Source: Flaviramulus sp. BrNp1-15
GTDB taxonomy: Bacteria; Bacteroidota; Bacteroidia; Flavobacteriales; Flavobacteriaceae
Direction of reading: 5' to 3'
Assembly (NCBI RefSeq): GCF_022259695.1
Contig: NZ_CP092099.1
Location: 3,308,001-3,372,000 of the forward strand
DNA: 64,000 nucleotides
Shown: piece by piece, positions 33,058-43,681 of the stretch
How the letters are laid out: each line of letters opens with the position of its first letter
Numbering within the stretch: position 1 is the first letter of the stretch
Notes under the pieces: generated by a model
Told to the model about the DNA's origin: nothing
The model's input: only the letters and a program-made list of their open reading frames with translations
Database searches by the model: none
Program-made: the position numbers and the translations under genes

Positions 33058-34362
33058 CTACTTTTTCCGCATATAAACACTTACAGGTACGCCAGTAAAA
33101 TCAAAATTTTCGCGAAGTTTATTTTCTAAAAAACGTTTATACGGATCTTTTACATACTGCGGCAAATTACAGAAAAAAGCAAATTGCGGCTGTGGTGTAG
33201 GTAACTGCATAATGTATTTTATCTTAACATATTTTGCTTTATATGCTGGAGGCGGATAATTTTCAATTATTGGTAATAAAACCTCGTTAAGTTTGCTCGT
33301 TTTTATTTTTTTGCTTCTGTTTTTATAAACCTCAACAGCCGTTTCTATGGCTTTAAAAATACGCTGTTTTGTTAATGCCGAAATAAAAATAATTGGCACA
33401 TCTGTAAAAGGCTCCATTTGCTTTCTTATAGCTTTTTCGTACTCTTTCATAGACTTGTGGTCTTTCTCAACCAAATCCCATTTATTAACTAGAATAACAA
33501 TACCTTTTCTATTACGTTCTGCTAACCAAAAAATATTTTGCACTTGTCCATCAAAGCCACGTGTAGCATCTAAAACGATCAAACAAACATCACTATGTTC
33601 AATAGCTCGAACACTTCTCATAACTGAGTAAAATTCTAAATCTTCTTTTACTTTAGCTTTTCTTCTTATTCCTGCAGTGTCAACTAAATTAAACTCAAAT
33701 CCAAATCGATTATATTTGGTATCTATTGAATCTCTAGTTGTTCCTGCTATATCGGTAACAATGTATCTATCTTCTCCAATTAGTGCATTGATAAATGATG
33801 ATTTTCCAGCATTTGGTCTACCTACTACTGCAAAACGAGGTAATTCTTCTTCAACAACTTCTTCCTTCTCTGGTAAAGCTTCAACCAAAGCATCTAATAA
33901 TTCACCGGTTCCACTTCCATTTATACTTGCAATGGTATAATATTCTCCTAAACCTAAAGCATAGAACTCTACAGCATCTTCGGCACGTTTTGCATTATCA
34001 ACCTTATTAACAACTAAAAACACGGGCTTATTTACTTTTCTTAGTAGTTTAGCAACATCTTCGTCCATTCCTGTAACACCAGATTCTACATCAACCATAA
34101 AAATAATAGCATCTGCTTCATCAATAGCTAACTCAACCTGCTTATCAATTTCAGCTTCAAAAATATCATCACTCCCTAAAACATAACCTCCGGTATCGAT
34201 TAAAGAAAACTCTTTTCCATTCCAATCACTTTTACCGTAATGTCTGTCTCTGGTAACACCACTAACTGCATCAACAATGGCTTCTCTTCGTTGTATTAAA
34301 CGATTGAAAAAAGTTGATTTCCCTACATTTGGACGACCTACAATAGCTACTATATTACTCAT
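33058..34362 (-). CDS. der: Ribosome biogenesis GTPase Der (EngA)
   Basis: A 434-residue GTPase with two tandem G domains needed for 50S ribosome assembly. G1 motifs are GRPNVGKST near 9-17 and GRPNAGKSS near 179-187; G3 motifs DTGG and DTAG, and two NKxD motifs (VNKVD and VNKWD) are all seen. A C-terminal KH-like domain starts about 350 ([19 protein letters not shown]). Nothing is missing. It is convergent with the TPM gene, with 28 bp between the stops, and has about 165 bp upstream before the next gene. Identification is certain. Confidence 0.98.
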   Translation of the reverse strand: MSNIVAIVGRPNVGKSTFFNRLIQRREAIVDAVSGVTRDRHYGKSDWNGKEFSLIDTGGYVLGSDDIFEAEIDKQVELAIDEADAIIFMVDVESGVTGMDEDVAKLLRKVNKPVFLVVNKVDNAKRAEDAVEFYALGLGEYYTIASINGSGTGELLDALVEALPEKEEVVEEELPRFAVVGRPNAGKSSFINALIGEDRYIVTDIAGTTRDSIDTKYNRFGFEFNLVDTAGIRRKAKVKEDLEFYSVMRSVRAIEHSDVCLIVLDATRGFDGQVQNIFWLAERNRKGIVILVNKWDLVEKDHKSMKEYEKAIRKQMEPFTDVPIIFISALTKQRIFKAIETAVEVYKNRSKKIKTSKLNEVLLPIIENYPPPAYKAKYVKIKYIMQLPTPQPQFAFFCNLPQYVKDPYKRFLENKLRENFDFTGVPVSVYMRKK

Positions 34363-34529
34363 ATTCTTATCTTGTGTACAACCTAAGGTTGATTATAAAT
34401 ATCTCTATTTAGAAATATTTTGCAAAAATAGGAAATATACACGACGCAAAGTCTTTTTTTAATAAAGATTAAGACTATTTACTCTTTAAATAAAAATTAG
34501 TAATTTACTATGCCTAAACCAACTATTTG

Positions 34530-35039
34530 ATGCCACTAAGTAATGACATAGTTTTAAGACCTCGCTTTAAAATAGAAATTCCAAGATATAACGAAGCTGT
34601 TTTAAGTGATTTTGAGAACACCAAAACAATACAGTCTGAATTTATTATTACAAGAATTGATGACCACGTTTATATTAGATTCCCAAAACATAAACAAAAG
34701 TTTTGGTCACCGCAATTACATCTTGAAATTAATTCAATTGATGAAAACTCATGTATACTACGTGGTTTATTTGGCCCTAACCCAACTGTTTGGACCCTTT
34801 TCATGTTTCTTCATTTTTTAATTGCAGGCTTATTTATTGCTTTTAGTATTTGGACGTACACTAATTGGTCTTTAAAACAGGGTTTTGCTGTTCAAGCCAG
34901 TGTTACCATTTTAATGATTCTTATTTGGGTAGTTTTATACTTTGCAGGCAGTATTGGTAAAGCGTCAAGTATTAGTGAAATGCGTACTTTAAATGATTTT
35001 ATGCATGAGGTTTTAGGTCATAAAAAAAGCCCTGATTAA
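34530..35039 (+). CDS. Two-helix membrane protein, unknown function
   Basis: A 169-residue protein: a beta-rich N-terminal domain of about 85 residues (PRFKIEIPRYNEAVLSDF, HVYIRFPKHKQKFWSPQL then HLEINSIDENSCILRGLFG), then two TM helices, about 88-110 (LFMFLHFLIAGLFIAFSIWT) and 120-143, and a short C-terminal helix. No family is recognised. The soluble part may be a small ligand-binding or SRPBCC-like fold; this is a guess. The ATG at 34530 is preferred over the TTG directly upstream. It is a single gene divergent from der. Confidence 0.72.
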   Translation: MPLSNDIVLRPRFKIEIPRYNEAVLSDFENTKTIQSEFIITRIDDHVYIRFPKHKQKFWSPQLHLEINSIDENSCILRGLFGPNPTVWTLFMFLHFLIAGLFIAFSIWTYTNWSLKQGFAVQASVTILMILIWVVLYFAGSIGKASSISEMRTLNDFMHEVLGHKKSPD

Positions 35040-35178
35040 AGAAGAATAATCAAAGCTTTTTATAAACTAACTAACTCAAAACTTATCAAAACTAACATTT
35101 TGATTGTGCAAATATTGAATTATTGTATTAACTAATTATCACGTAATCAAAAAGTTATTATTAAATCTTAAAAAGTTA

Positions 35179-36060
35179 TTAGTTATTATAACCAAAACGC
35201 TTTAATTGATTTTGATTACTACGCCAGTTCTTGTTCACTTTAACATAAAGCTCTAAATGAATTTGTTTTCCAAAAAACTTTTCTAAATCTTTTCTAGCTT
35301 CTACACCCACACGCTTTAAAGCGCTTCCTTTATGACCAATTATAATTCCTTTTTGAGTCTCGCGCTCAACCATAATAACTGAGCGAATTCTAATAATATT
35401 TTCTTCTTCAAAAAACTCTTCGGTATCTACCTCAACAGCATAAGGTATTTCTTTTTTATAATGAAGAAGTATTTTTTCTCTAATGGTTTCGTTTATAAAA
35501 AAACGCTCTGGTTTATCTGTTAATTGATCTTTTGGATAAAATGGTGGCGATTCTGGAAGTAATTCAATAATTCTATTAAAAACTTCTTTTACCTGAAAAC
35601 CTTCTAAGGCTGAAATAGGGATAATTTCTGCATTAGGCAATTTTTGTGCCCATAATTGTACTTGGTTTTCCAGTTGCTCTTGGTCTGATTTATCAATCTT
35701 ATTTAATAATAATAGAACAGGTATTTTAGAATTGGTTATTTTTTTAAAAAAAGCTTCGTCTTTTAATTCCTGTTCACCAATTTCAACCATGTAAATTAAT
35801 ACATCGGCATCCTCAAAAGCAGATTTAACAAACCCCATCATAGATTCCTGAAGCTCGTAAGCTGGTTTTATTATTCCTGGTGTATCACTAAAAACAACTT
35901 GAAAGTCATCTCCGTTTACGATACCTAAAATTCTATGTCTTGTAGTTTGCGCCTTTGAAGTAATAATTGATAATTTCTCACCAACGAAAGCATTCATTAA
36001 TGTAGATTTACCAACATTAGGGTTCCCTATGATATTTACAAAACCTGCTTTATGTTTCAT
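35179..36060 (-). CDS. era: GTPase Era
   Basis: A 293-residue GTPase that binds 16S rRNA and takes part in 30S maturation. The G domain has GNPNVGKST at 12-20, the DTPG motif (FSDTPGIIK) and NKID in LLLNKIDKSD; the C-terminal KH domain is at about 200-285, with the GxxG loop seen in IGHKGSALKRVG. All parts of the family are present. It is a single gene following the FKBP gene on the same strand, separated from it by a strong terminator. Identification is certain. Confidence 0.98.
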   Translation of the reverse strand: MKHKAGFVNIIGNPNVGKSTLMNAFVGEKLSIITSKAQTTRHRILGIVNGDDFQVVFSDTPGIIKPAYELQESMMGFVKSAFEDADVLIYMVEIGEQELKDEAFFKKITNSKIPVLLLLNKIDKSDQEQLENQVQLWAQKLPNAEIIPISALEGFQVKEVFNRIIELLPESPPFYPKDQLTDKPERFFINETIREKILLHYKKEIPYAVEVDTEEFFEEENIIRIRSVIMVERETQKGIIIGHKGSALKRVGVEARKDLEKFFGKQIHLELYVKVNKNWRSNQNQLKRFGYNN

Positions 36061-36128
36061 TTGATTAAATTTAATATATGCAAAGTTACAACCTTAACCG
36101 TTTAATATCATTATAAAATCTTTTAAAC

Positions 36129-36158
36129 AAAAAAAACAGGAAGCTAAGCCTCCTGTTT
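36129..36158 (-). terminator. Rho-independent terminator after the FKBP gene
   Basis: On the minus strand, ACAGGAGGC and GCTTCCTGT form a stem with a TTA loop (one G-T pair) followed by eight T. It lies about 30 bp behind the FKBP stop and separates it from era. Confidence 0.85.
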
Positions 36159-36183
36159 TTTTATTGTGATAAGTAGTTTTAAA

Positions 36184-36891
36184 TTACTTAACTATTTCTA
36201 ATAATTCTACATCAAAAATTAATGCTGAATTTGGTTTAATTGCCCCTCCTGGTCTTGGATTAGCACCATAACCTATATCGCTAGGAATGAATAATTTATA
36301 TTTAGACCCTACAGGCATTAACAATAAACCTTCGGTAAATCCTTTAATAAATTGATTAGCTCCTAATGTTATTGGCTCTCCTTTATCAACTGAACTATCA
36401 AATACAGTTCCATCAATTAAAGTACCATGATAATGTAATTTTACTTTATCTGTTGCAGCTGGCTTTGGTCCAGTTCCTTCTTTTAAAACAATGTATTGTA
36501 AACCGCTTTCTGTTGTTACAACACCATCTTTAGATTTATTTTCAGCTAAAAACTTATCTCCTTCTTCTTTATTTACTTTAGCTTCTTCTTGTCTTTTAGC
36601 CATTTCTTCCTGTTGCTTTTTTTGGAAGTAAGCTCTAACAAGTTGTTGTGCTTTTGTCTCTTCAATCATAATATCAGTAGAATCAGAAGCATTAAGAAAG
36701 CCTTGAATAAATAAATCGTTATCAAATTCGTCATCAAAACTCTTTTTTACATTTTTAGCTACATCCATTCCAATCGCGTAACTAACAGAATCTAACTCTG
36801 TTTTTAATGGTTTTTTTGAAACACCATTTTTATTACAAGACACTACCAATAAAACTAGTGTTATCAGACTTAAAAATTTCATTATTTTCAT
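36184..36891 (-). CDS. FKBP-type peptidyl-prolyl isomerase lipoprotein
   Basis: A 235-residue lipoprotein chaperone. Signal ends LLVVSC with Cys19; an N-terminal FKBP_N helical dimerisation domain follows at about 30-110 (SYAIGMDVAKNVKKSF and a Lys/Gln/Glu-rich helix), and then the FKBP isomerase domain at about 125-235, with LHYHGTLIDGTVFDSS, GANQFIKGFTEGLLLMPVG and FIPSDIGYGANPRPGGAIKP. It is of the Mip/FkpA type, acting on folding of outer-membrane or periplasmic proteins. It sits between the era gene and the glucan locus and has its own terminator. Confidence is high. Confidence 0.95.
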   Translation of the reverse strand: MKIMKFLSLITLVLLVVSCNKNGVSKKPLKTELDSVSYAIGMDVAKNVKKSFDDEFDNDLFIQGFLNASDSTDIMIEETKAQQLVRAYFQKKQQEEMAKRQEEAKVNKEEGDKFLAENKSKDGVVTTESGLQYIVLKEGTGPKPAATDKVKLHYHGTLIDGTVFDSSVDKGEPITLGANQFIKGFTEGLLLMPVGSKYKLFIPSDIGYGANPRPGGAIKPNSALIFDVELLEIVK

Positions 36892-36946
36892 TTGATTTTA
36901 TTTATTAATTTTTACGTTTTGCCAAAAGTAGCAAATTTATATTCAG

Positions 36947-36985
36947 CAAAAAAAGAAAAGCCTTCCAGAATATCCAGAAGACTTA
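36947..36985 (-). terminator. Terminator at the end of the glucan-degradation operon
   Basis: On the minus strand AGTCTTC (36983-36977) pairs with GGAAGGCT-type bases (36966-36959) and the hairpin is followed by TTTTCTTTTTTT. It lies about 30 bp behind the stop of the last GH13 gene. Confidence 0.7.
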
Positions 36986-37010
36986 TTTTTGAGCTAGTCA
37001 CTCACTAATT

Positions 37011-38432
37011 TTACTTTACTAATATTTTGTACTCCCAAGGGTTTATTTCCATGTCATCTCCTTTAAATTCTACTTGAGTATTTGTCATATAATCTAAAAA
37101 ATTCCCTTTTGGAACATTTATTTTATTTCCTTCATTTGAAAAATTACCAATAAAAAGTATCATATTATTTCCCTTTCTTCTTTCTAAAACTAAAGCATTG
37201 TTTTCAGAGTTTAATATTTTATAAGACGCAGGATTTTTACCTCCGTTTAGTGCAGGGTTAGAATTTTTAAGTTGACCTAGTTTTTTTAGAAGGTCAAAGT
37301 ATTTTCCTTTTGTTTTAGGTATAGAGTCCTTCTCAAAAAACTTTAGTCTATGACTCATATCGTATTCCTGACCAGAATAAACTAAAGGCATCCCAGGCAT
37401 TACATAAGTTAATGCTGTAAAGATTTCTTTATTATTAGGCATACGCTCTTTTAGCGTACCATTCCAAGAATTTTCATCATGATTAGTAACAAAGTTCATG
37501 TTAATATCATCATCTTGAAGTGTAGAATCAATTTTAGTCATGTAGTCTTCAAAATCCTTTACAGTTTTTTCTCCTTTAGCAATATGATTAAGGATATGAT
37601 GAGCTTCCCAACCGTATTGCATATCAAAAGCATTAACAAGTAAGTCTGGTTGTTCTGCTTCAGCAAGCATAAAAACGGGCTTTATTGTTTTTAATTCTTT
37701 AGTTACTCTTTCGAAGAAATCAACAGGTACTTTGTGAGCTACATCCATTCTATAACCATCAATATCAGCTTCGTTTAACCAATATTTTAAGTCTGAAATC
37801 ATTTCATTTCTCATATCTTGGTTGTCGTAATTCAAATCGGCAACATCTGTCCAACCCCAAGATTCTCCTGTATCAGGATTTAAAGGATCAATAATTTCTC
37901 CTTTTTCATTTTGTGTATACCATTCTGGGTGTTCTGTAATCCATGGATGATCCCAACCAGTGTGATTTGGAACCCAGTCAATAATTACATAAATACCATT
38001 CTTGTGAGCTGTTTTTACAAGATTTTTAAAATCTTCCATAGTCCCAAATTCCGGATTTACGGCCTTATAATCTGAAACTGAATAATAGCTTCCCAGATAT
38101 TTTTTACGTTCTTCTTCATCTTCAATATCACTTGTAAAAGACCCATCGGTAGCTTTTCTTTTAACTTCTGAAATAGGGTTGATTGGCATAATCCAAATAA
38201 CTTTAACACCCAATTCCTTTAAAACAGGAATGTCTTTTGCAAAAGCATTAAAGGTTCCTTCAGGCGAATACTGCCTAATATTAGCTTCATAAATTACGGC
38301 ACTTTCCATCATTTCTGTCGAAACAGGAGCTATGTCATCAGTGGTTTCAGCAACAGTTTTATCAGTTTTTTGCTCTTGTTTACAAGAAGCAAATACTGTT
38401 GCCAATAATAAAATTAGAATTAGTTTTTTCAT
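37011..38432 (-). CDS. GH13 alpha-amylase lipoprotein
   Basis: A 473-residue alpha-glucan hydrolase with a lipoprotein signal (Cys17 in TVFASCK). The GH13 barrel starts near 46 (AVIYEANIRQYSPEGTF). The catalytic residues are seen as nucleophile Asp230 in DGYRMDVAH, acid/base Glu258 in FMLAEAE and Asp319 in FVTNHDE; the substrate-binding IDWVPNHTG block is at 151-159. A small beta-domain follows at the end. A surface or periplasmic location (SusG-like) is likely because of the lipid anchor. It is the last gene of the operon that begins with the MFS carrier and is 23 bp after the esterase gene. The linkage cut, alpha-1,4 or alpha-1,6, was not resolved. Confidence 0.95.
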   Translation of the reverse strand: MKKLILILLLATVFASCKQEQKTDKTVAETTDDIAPVSTEMMESAVIYEANIRQYSPEGTFNAFAKDIPVLKELGVKVIWIMPINPISEVKRKATDGSFTSDIEDEEERKKYLGSYYSVSDYKAVNPEFGTMEDFKNLVKTAHKNGIYVIIDWVPNHTGWDHPWITEHPEWYTQNEKGEIIDPLNPDTGESWGWTDVADLNYDNQDMRNEMISDLKYWLNEADIDGYRMDVAHKVPVDFFERVTKELKTIKPVFMLAEAEQPDLLVNAFDMQYGWEAHHILNHIAKGEKTVKDFEDYMTKIDSTLQDDDINMNFVTNHDENSWNGTLKERMPNNKEIFTALTYVMPGMPLVYSGQEYDMSHRLKFFEKDSIPKTKGKYFDLLKKLGQLKNSNPALNGGKNPASYKILNSENNALVLERRKGNNMILFIGNFSNEGNKINVPKGNFLDYMTNTQVEFKGDDMEINPWEYKILVK

Positions 38433-38455
38433 TTCTACTATATATTTAGATTAAT

Positions 38456-39607
38456 TTAGTTTTTAAATAACCAGAGTACAGCTTCTTCAAAATTAGTTCT
38501 CCAAAGTTCTTCATTGTGTTTTCCATTTGGAACAACTTTAGATTCAATGTTTTTTGTTGGGAAGCCTTCTTTTTTTATTACATCAATAATATTGCACATG
38601 CCTTTAACGGTTTCGTTTATTTCCTGAAAACCAGTGTTATTTCCTTCTTTTCCACCTGCTAAAAAGTAAATTTTTGAGTTTTTAATGTTTCCATGTTCTT
38701 TTGAAAAGGTGTTGATTTCTGGTGAAAACCAAAACGCAGGTGAAAAGACTCCAATTTTACCAAAAACATCCGGATATTTTAATCCTGCATAATACGATAT
38801 TAAACCACCCATAGAACTTCCTATTATTGCTGTATTGCTTTTATTGCCTAATGTTTTATAGTTTGCATCTATATAAGGTTTAAGAGTATTAACTACAAAC
38901 TCAAGATAAGCGTCGCCTTCACCACCGCCGTATTTGTTGTTTTTCCAAGGAGAATATTCGTCTAATCTTTTGTTTTGCCCATTATCGATACCAACAACTA
39001 TGAAGCTGAAATTTAATTTTTCATAAATTTTATTTAAAGTTTCGTCTACTTCCCACTCTCCAGAAAAAGAAGCACTACTGTCAAAAATATTTTGTCCATC
39101 ATGCATATATATTACTGGAAAAGATTGATTTGTTTGATTGTAATTTGGAGGCAAATACATCCAAATTCTACGTGTTCTTTTTAATTGTGGAATATCAAAA
39201 TTATTAGATAAAATAAAAACGTTATTTGTTGTAGTTGATTTTTTTATAGTATTATTTTTATTCCAATTTAAAACTTCTACAAAAACAGTATCATTTTCTT
39301 TTGAAAAGGTATAGCTACGGTTTTTAATATCATCACCTTGTTTATCCGTTTCAACATTGTTCCAAGCCCCTTGAGTAAATTTAAAGTTTATTGAACCGTT
39401 TTGTTGAGGCAGAGTAATAAAATAGGTTTTGTTTGTTTTAGATAGCTTATATTTTTCCTGACCACCAGACCAGTTTTCAAAGTCTCCGGAAATATAAATC
39501 GAAGCATTCTCAGGAGTGTTTTTAGATAATTTATTAATTATAAAAGTAACCTGAGCAAAAGTTGACTGAAAGGCAAAAAAGATTAATATGTAAACCGATT
39601 GTTTCAT
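38456..39607 (-). CDS. Secreted esterase-like alpha/beta-hydrolase with N-terminal CBM-like domain
   Basis: A 383-residue protein: signal peptide to about residue 19, an N-terminal beta domain with ASIYISGDFENWSGG (a CBM20/CBM48-like glycan-binding signature, about 20-112), a linker and an esterase D-type (PF00756) domain from about 128. The catalytic Ser265 is in IIGSSMGGLI, and the His is in PNGKHNEELW near 365. Similar enzymes release acyl groups or act on modified sugars. Its place in a starch locus, overlapping the GH13 gene by 4 bp, suggests it removes a decoration from alpha-glucans or acts on glucan-linked esters. The exact substrate is unknown. Confidence 0.85.
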   Translation of the reverse strand: MKQSVYILIFFAFQSTFAQVTFIINKLSKNTPENASIYISGDFENWSGGQEKYKLSKTNKTYFITLPQQNGSINFKFTQGAWNNVETDKQGDDIKNRSYTFSKENDTVFVEVLNWNKNNTIKKSTTTNNVFILSNNFDIPQLKRTRRIWMYLPPNYNQTNQSFPVIYMHDGQNIFDSSASFSGEWEVDETLNKIYEKLNFSFIVVGIDNGQNKRLDEYSPWKNNKYGGGEGDAYLEFVVNTLKPYIDANYKTLGNKSNTAIIGSSMGGLISYYAGLKYPDVFGKIGVFSPAFWFSPEINTFSKEHGNIKNSKIYFLAGGKEGNNTGFQEINETVKGMCNIIDVIKKEGFPTKNIESKVVPNGKHNEELWRTNFEEAVLWLFKN

Positions 39608-41547
39608 TTTTTAGTTGACAATAGCAACACTCCTTTTTCTTTTAATTCAATAGTATCATTCCAAATAAAATCTTCGTCAGTTACAATGTTTTTCAAAGTT
39701 TTACCTTTTAAACCTATTTCTTCATAGCGTTTTAAATCTAATGTAATTGGGTTTTCATTTTTATTTAAAATTAAAAGAACAACTTCATCTTCTATCATTC
39801 TAAAAAGAAAATAAGTACCCATAAATGGTGCAAAATGAACCGTTTTTCCTTTGTGTATGGCTTTACTGGATTTTCTGTAATTCAATACTTTTTTAAGGAA
39901 TGATTGCATGTCTTTTTGCGCATCAGTTAAACCTTCTCCTGTAAAAGCGTTAACTGTGTCTCCTTGCCAGCCTCCTGGAAAATCTCCGCGAAGCAATCCA
40001 TGGTCTCCAGGTTTTTCAAAGTCGTTCATTAAAATTTCTGTTCCGTAATAAATTTGAGCAGTACGTGGCATAGTTAATACCGTAGCCAAAGCCATTTTTG
40101 TGTTAGGGATATCTCCATTTAATTGTGTGAAAATACGGCTCATATCGTGGTTGTCTGGAAACACCAAAATATCTTCTGGTTTTGTATAGGCGAAGTCTAC
40201 TGCTAATCCTTCATAAATTTTAACAAACCCATTGTTCCAAGATTCTTCTTCATTTAATGCTTGAACAATGTTAGTTTGCATTGCAAAATCCATTGTCGAT
40301 CTTAAATTAGAATCGTAACCATCTTTGTTTTGATGACCTTCTTGCCAATAGGCAATTAATAAAGGATTCGTACTCCATTCTTCTCCAACAATATTAAAGT
40401 TTGGATATTCAGTCATTATGGCACCCGCCCAATCACTCATAAAATCTTTATCTGGATAAGGATAGGTGTCTTGACGAATACCTCCCAAACCAGCTATTTC
40501 TACCCACCAAATACTGTTTTGAATAATATATTTAGCCATAAACGGGTTACGTTGGTTTAAGTCTGGCATCGACCGAACAAACCAGCCTTGATTCATTTCA
40601 TCTTTATCCCTTTGAGAAGCATACATATCTTGATTTGTTGTGCGACGATGATTAGAATTATTTAATGGTGTATTAGTTTCAAATGCTTTTTGCTGGTTTA
40701 CCCAATCTTTAAAAGGTAAATCTTTCATCCACCAATGCTCACTTCCACAATGATTTGCCACTTGATCCATGACTAATTTTATACCTTTTTCTCTTGCTTT
40801 ATCTGCTAACTCAACATATTCTTCTAAAGTACCAAAGCGCGCATCTATTTGGTAAAAATCTGTCATTGCATAACCGTGATATGATGATTTGGGCATATCA
40901 TTAGTCAACAACGGACAAGGCCAAATTGCTGTAAAGCCCATATCGCTTATATAATCTAAATGATTTGTAATGCCTTTAATATCGCCACCATGTCTTCCAT
41001 AATCTTGGGTTCTATCAACCGTTTTTTCTAACAGGTTTGTATTAACATCATTATCTGGGTTTGCATTCGCAAAACGATCTGGTGTTATTAAGTACATAAC
41101 ATCACTACTATCAAAACCAACGTATTCTTCAGCTGGTTTTTTTCTTGATTTAAGCTCGTAAGTATGAACTAAATCATCTTTGTTTTCTTGCTTAAAAATG
41201 ATATTGAATTTACCTGCTTTTGCTGTTTCAGAAATCTTTAAATCGATAAACAAATAATTAGGACTATCTGCTTTATGCACTTTTTCTATTGTTACACCTT
41301 TGTGTGAAATACTAGGGTTTGTTTCAGAAATATTAGGATGTCTTACTAAAAGTTGTAATTCAGGATTATTAAAATCTACCCACCAATTTAATGGTTCTAC
41401 CCGCTCAATATCATAGCTTTCAACCACCGTAGATTCAATTTCTACAGTTTCATTATCTTGTTTTTTACACGATGTAAGTACGATAGCGCACAAAAACAGT
41501 ATGTAAACGAATGGATTGCTTTTTTGTTTTTTAAACTGAAAGGCCAT
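39604..41547 (-). CDS. GH13 cyclomaltodextrinase/neopullulanase-type amylase lipoprotein
   Basis: A 647-residue protein with lipoprotein signal (Cys27 in VLTSCKK), an N-terminal Ig-like domain at about 45-135 that fits Cyc-maltodext_N (PF09087), the GH13 barrel from about 145, and a C-terminal beta domain. Catalytic residues are Asp near 359 in GGIRQDTYPYP, Glu near 388 in IVGEEWS and Asp near 466 in VFPDNHDMSR. It probably cleaves cyclic or linear maltodextrins in the periplasm or at the surface. The gene overlaps the esterase gene by 4 bp and is 12 bp behind the GH97 gene. It would act downstream of SusC import. Exact specificity is not settled. Confidence 0.93.
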   Translation of the reverse strand: MAFQFKKQKSNPFVYILFLCAIVLTSCKKQDNETVEIESTVVESYDIERVEPLNWWVDFNNPELQLLVRHPNISETNPSISHKGVTIEKVHKADSPNYLFIDLKISETAKAGKFNIIFKQENKDDLVHTYELKSRKKPAEEYVGFDSSDVMYLITPDRFANANPDNDVNTNLLEKTVDRTQDYGRHGGDIKGITNHLDYISDMGFTAIWPCPLLTNDMPKSSYHGYAMTDFYQIDARFGTLEEYVELADKAREKGIKLVMDQVANHCGSEHWWMKDLPFKDWVNQQKAFETNTPLNNSNHRRTTNQDMYASQRDKDEMNQGWFVRSMPDLNQRNPFMAKYIIQNSIWWVEIAGLGGIRQDTYPYPDKDFMSDWAGAIMTEYPNFNIVGEEWSTNPLLIAYWQEGHQNKDGYDSNLRSTMDFAMQTNIVQALNEEESWNNGFVKIYEGLAVDFAYTKPEDILVFPDNHDMSRIFTQLNGDIPNTKMALATVLTMPRTAQIYYGTEILMNDFEKPGDHGLLRGDFPGGWQGDTVNAFTGEGLTDAQKDMQSFLKKVLNYRKSSKAIHKGKTVHFAPFMGTYFLFRMIEDEVVLLILNKNENPITLDLKRYEEIGLKGKTLKNIVTDEDFIWNDTIELKEKGVLLLSTKK

Positions 41548-41559
41548 AAATCTTATATT

Positions 41560-43671
<2,112 letters not shown>

Positions 43672-43681
43672 TTATTTTAAA

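Noticed and set aside
32651-33129. Several frames opposite or shifted to the Gly-rich TPM tail
   Set aside because: They come from the GGT/GGA repeat composition; the TPM gene explains the region.
35140-35178. Direct repeat AAAAAGTTATTA behind the era stop
   Set aside because: Two short AT-rich copies close together; no pairing or known site, so treated as chance.
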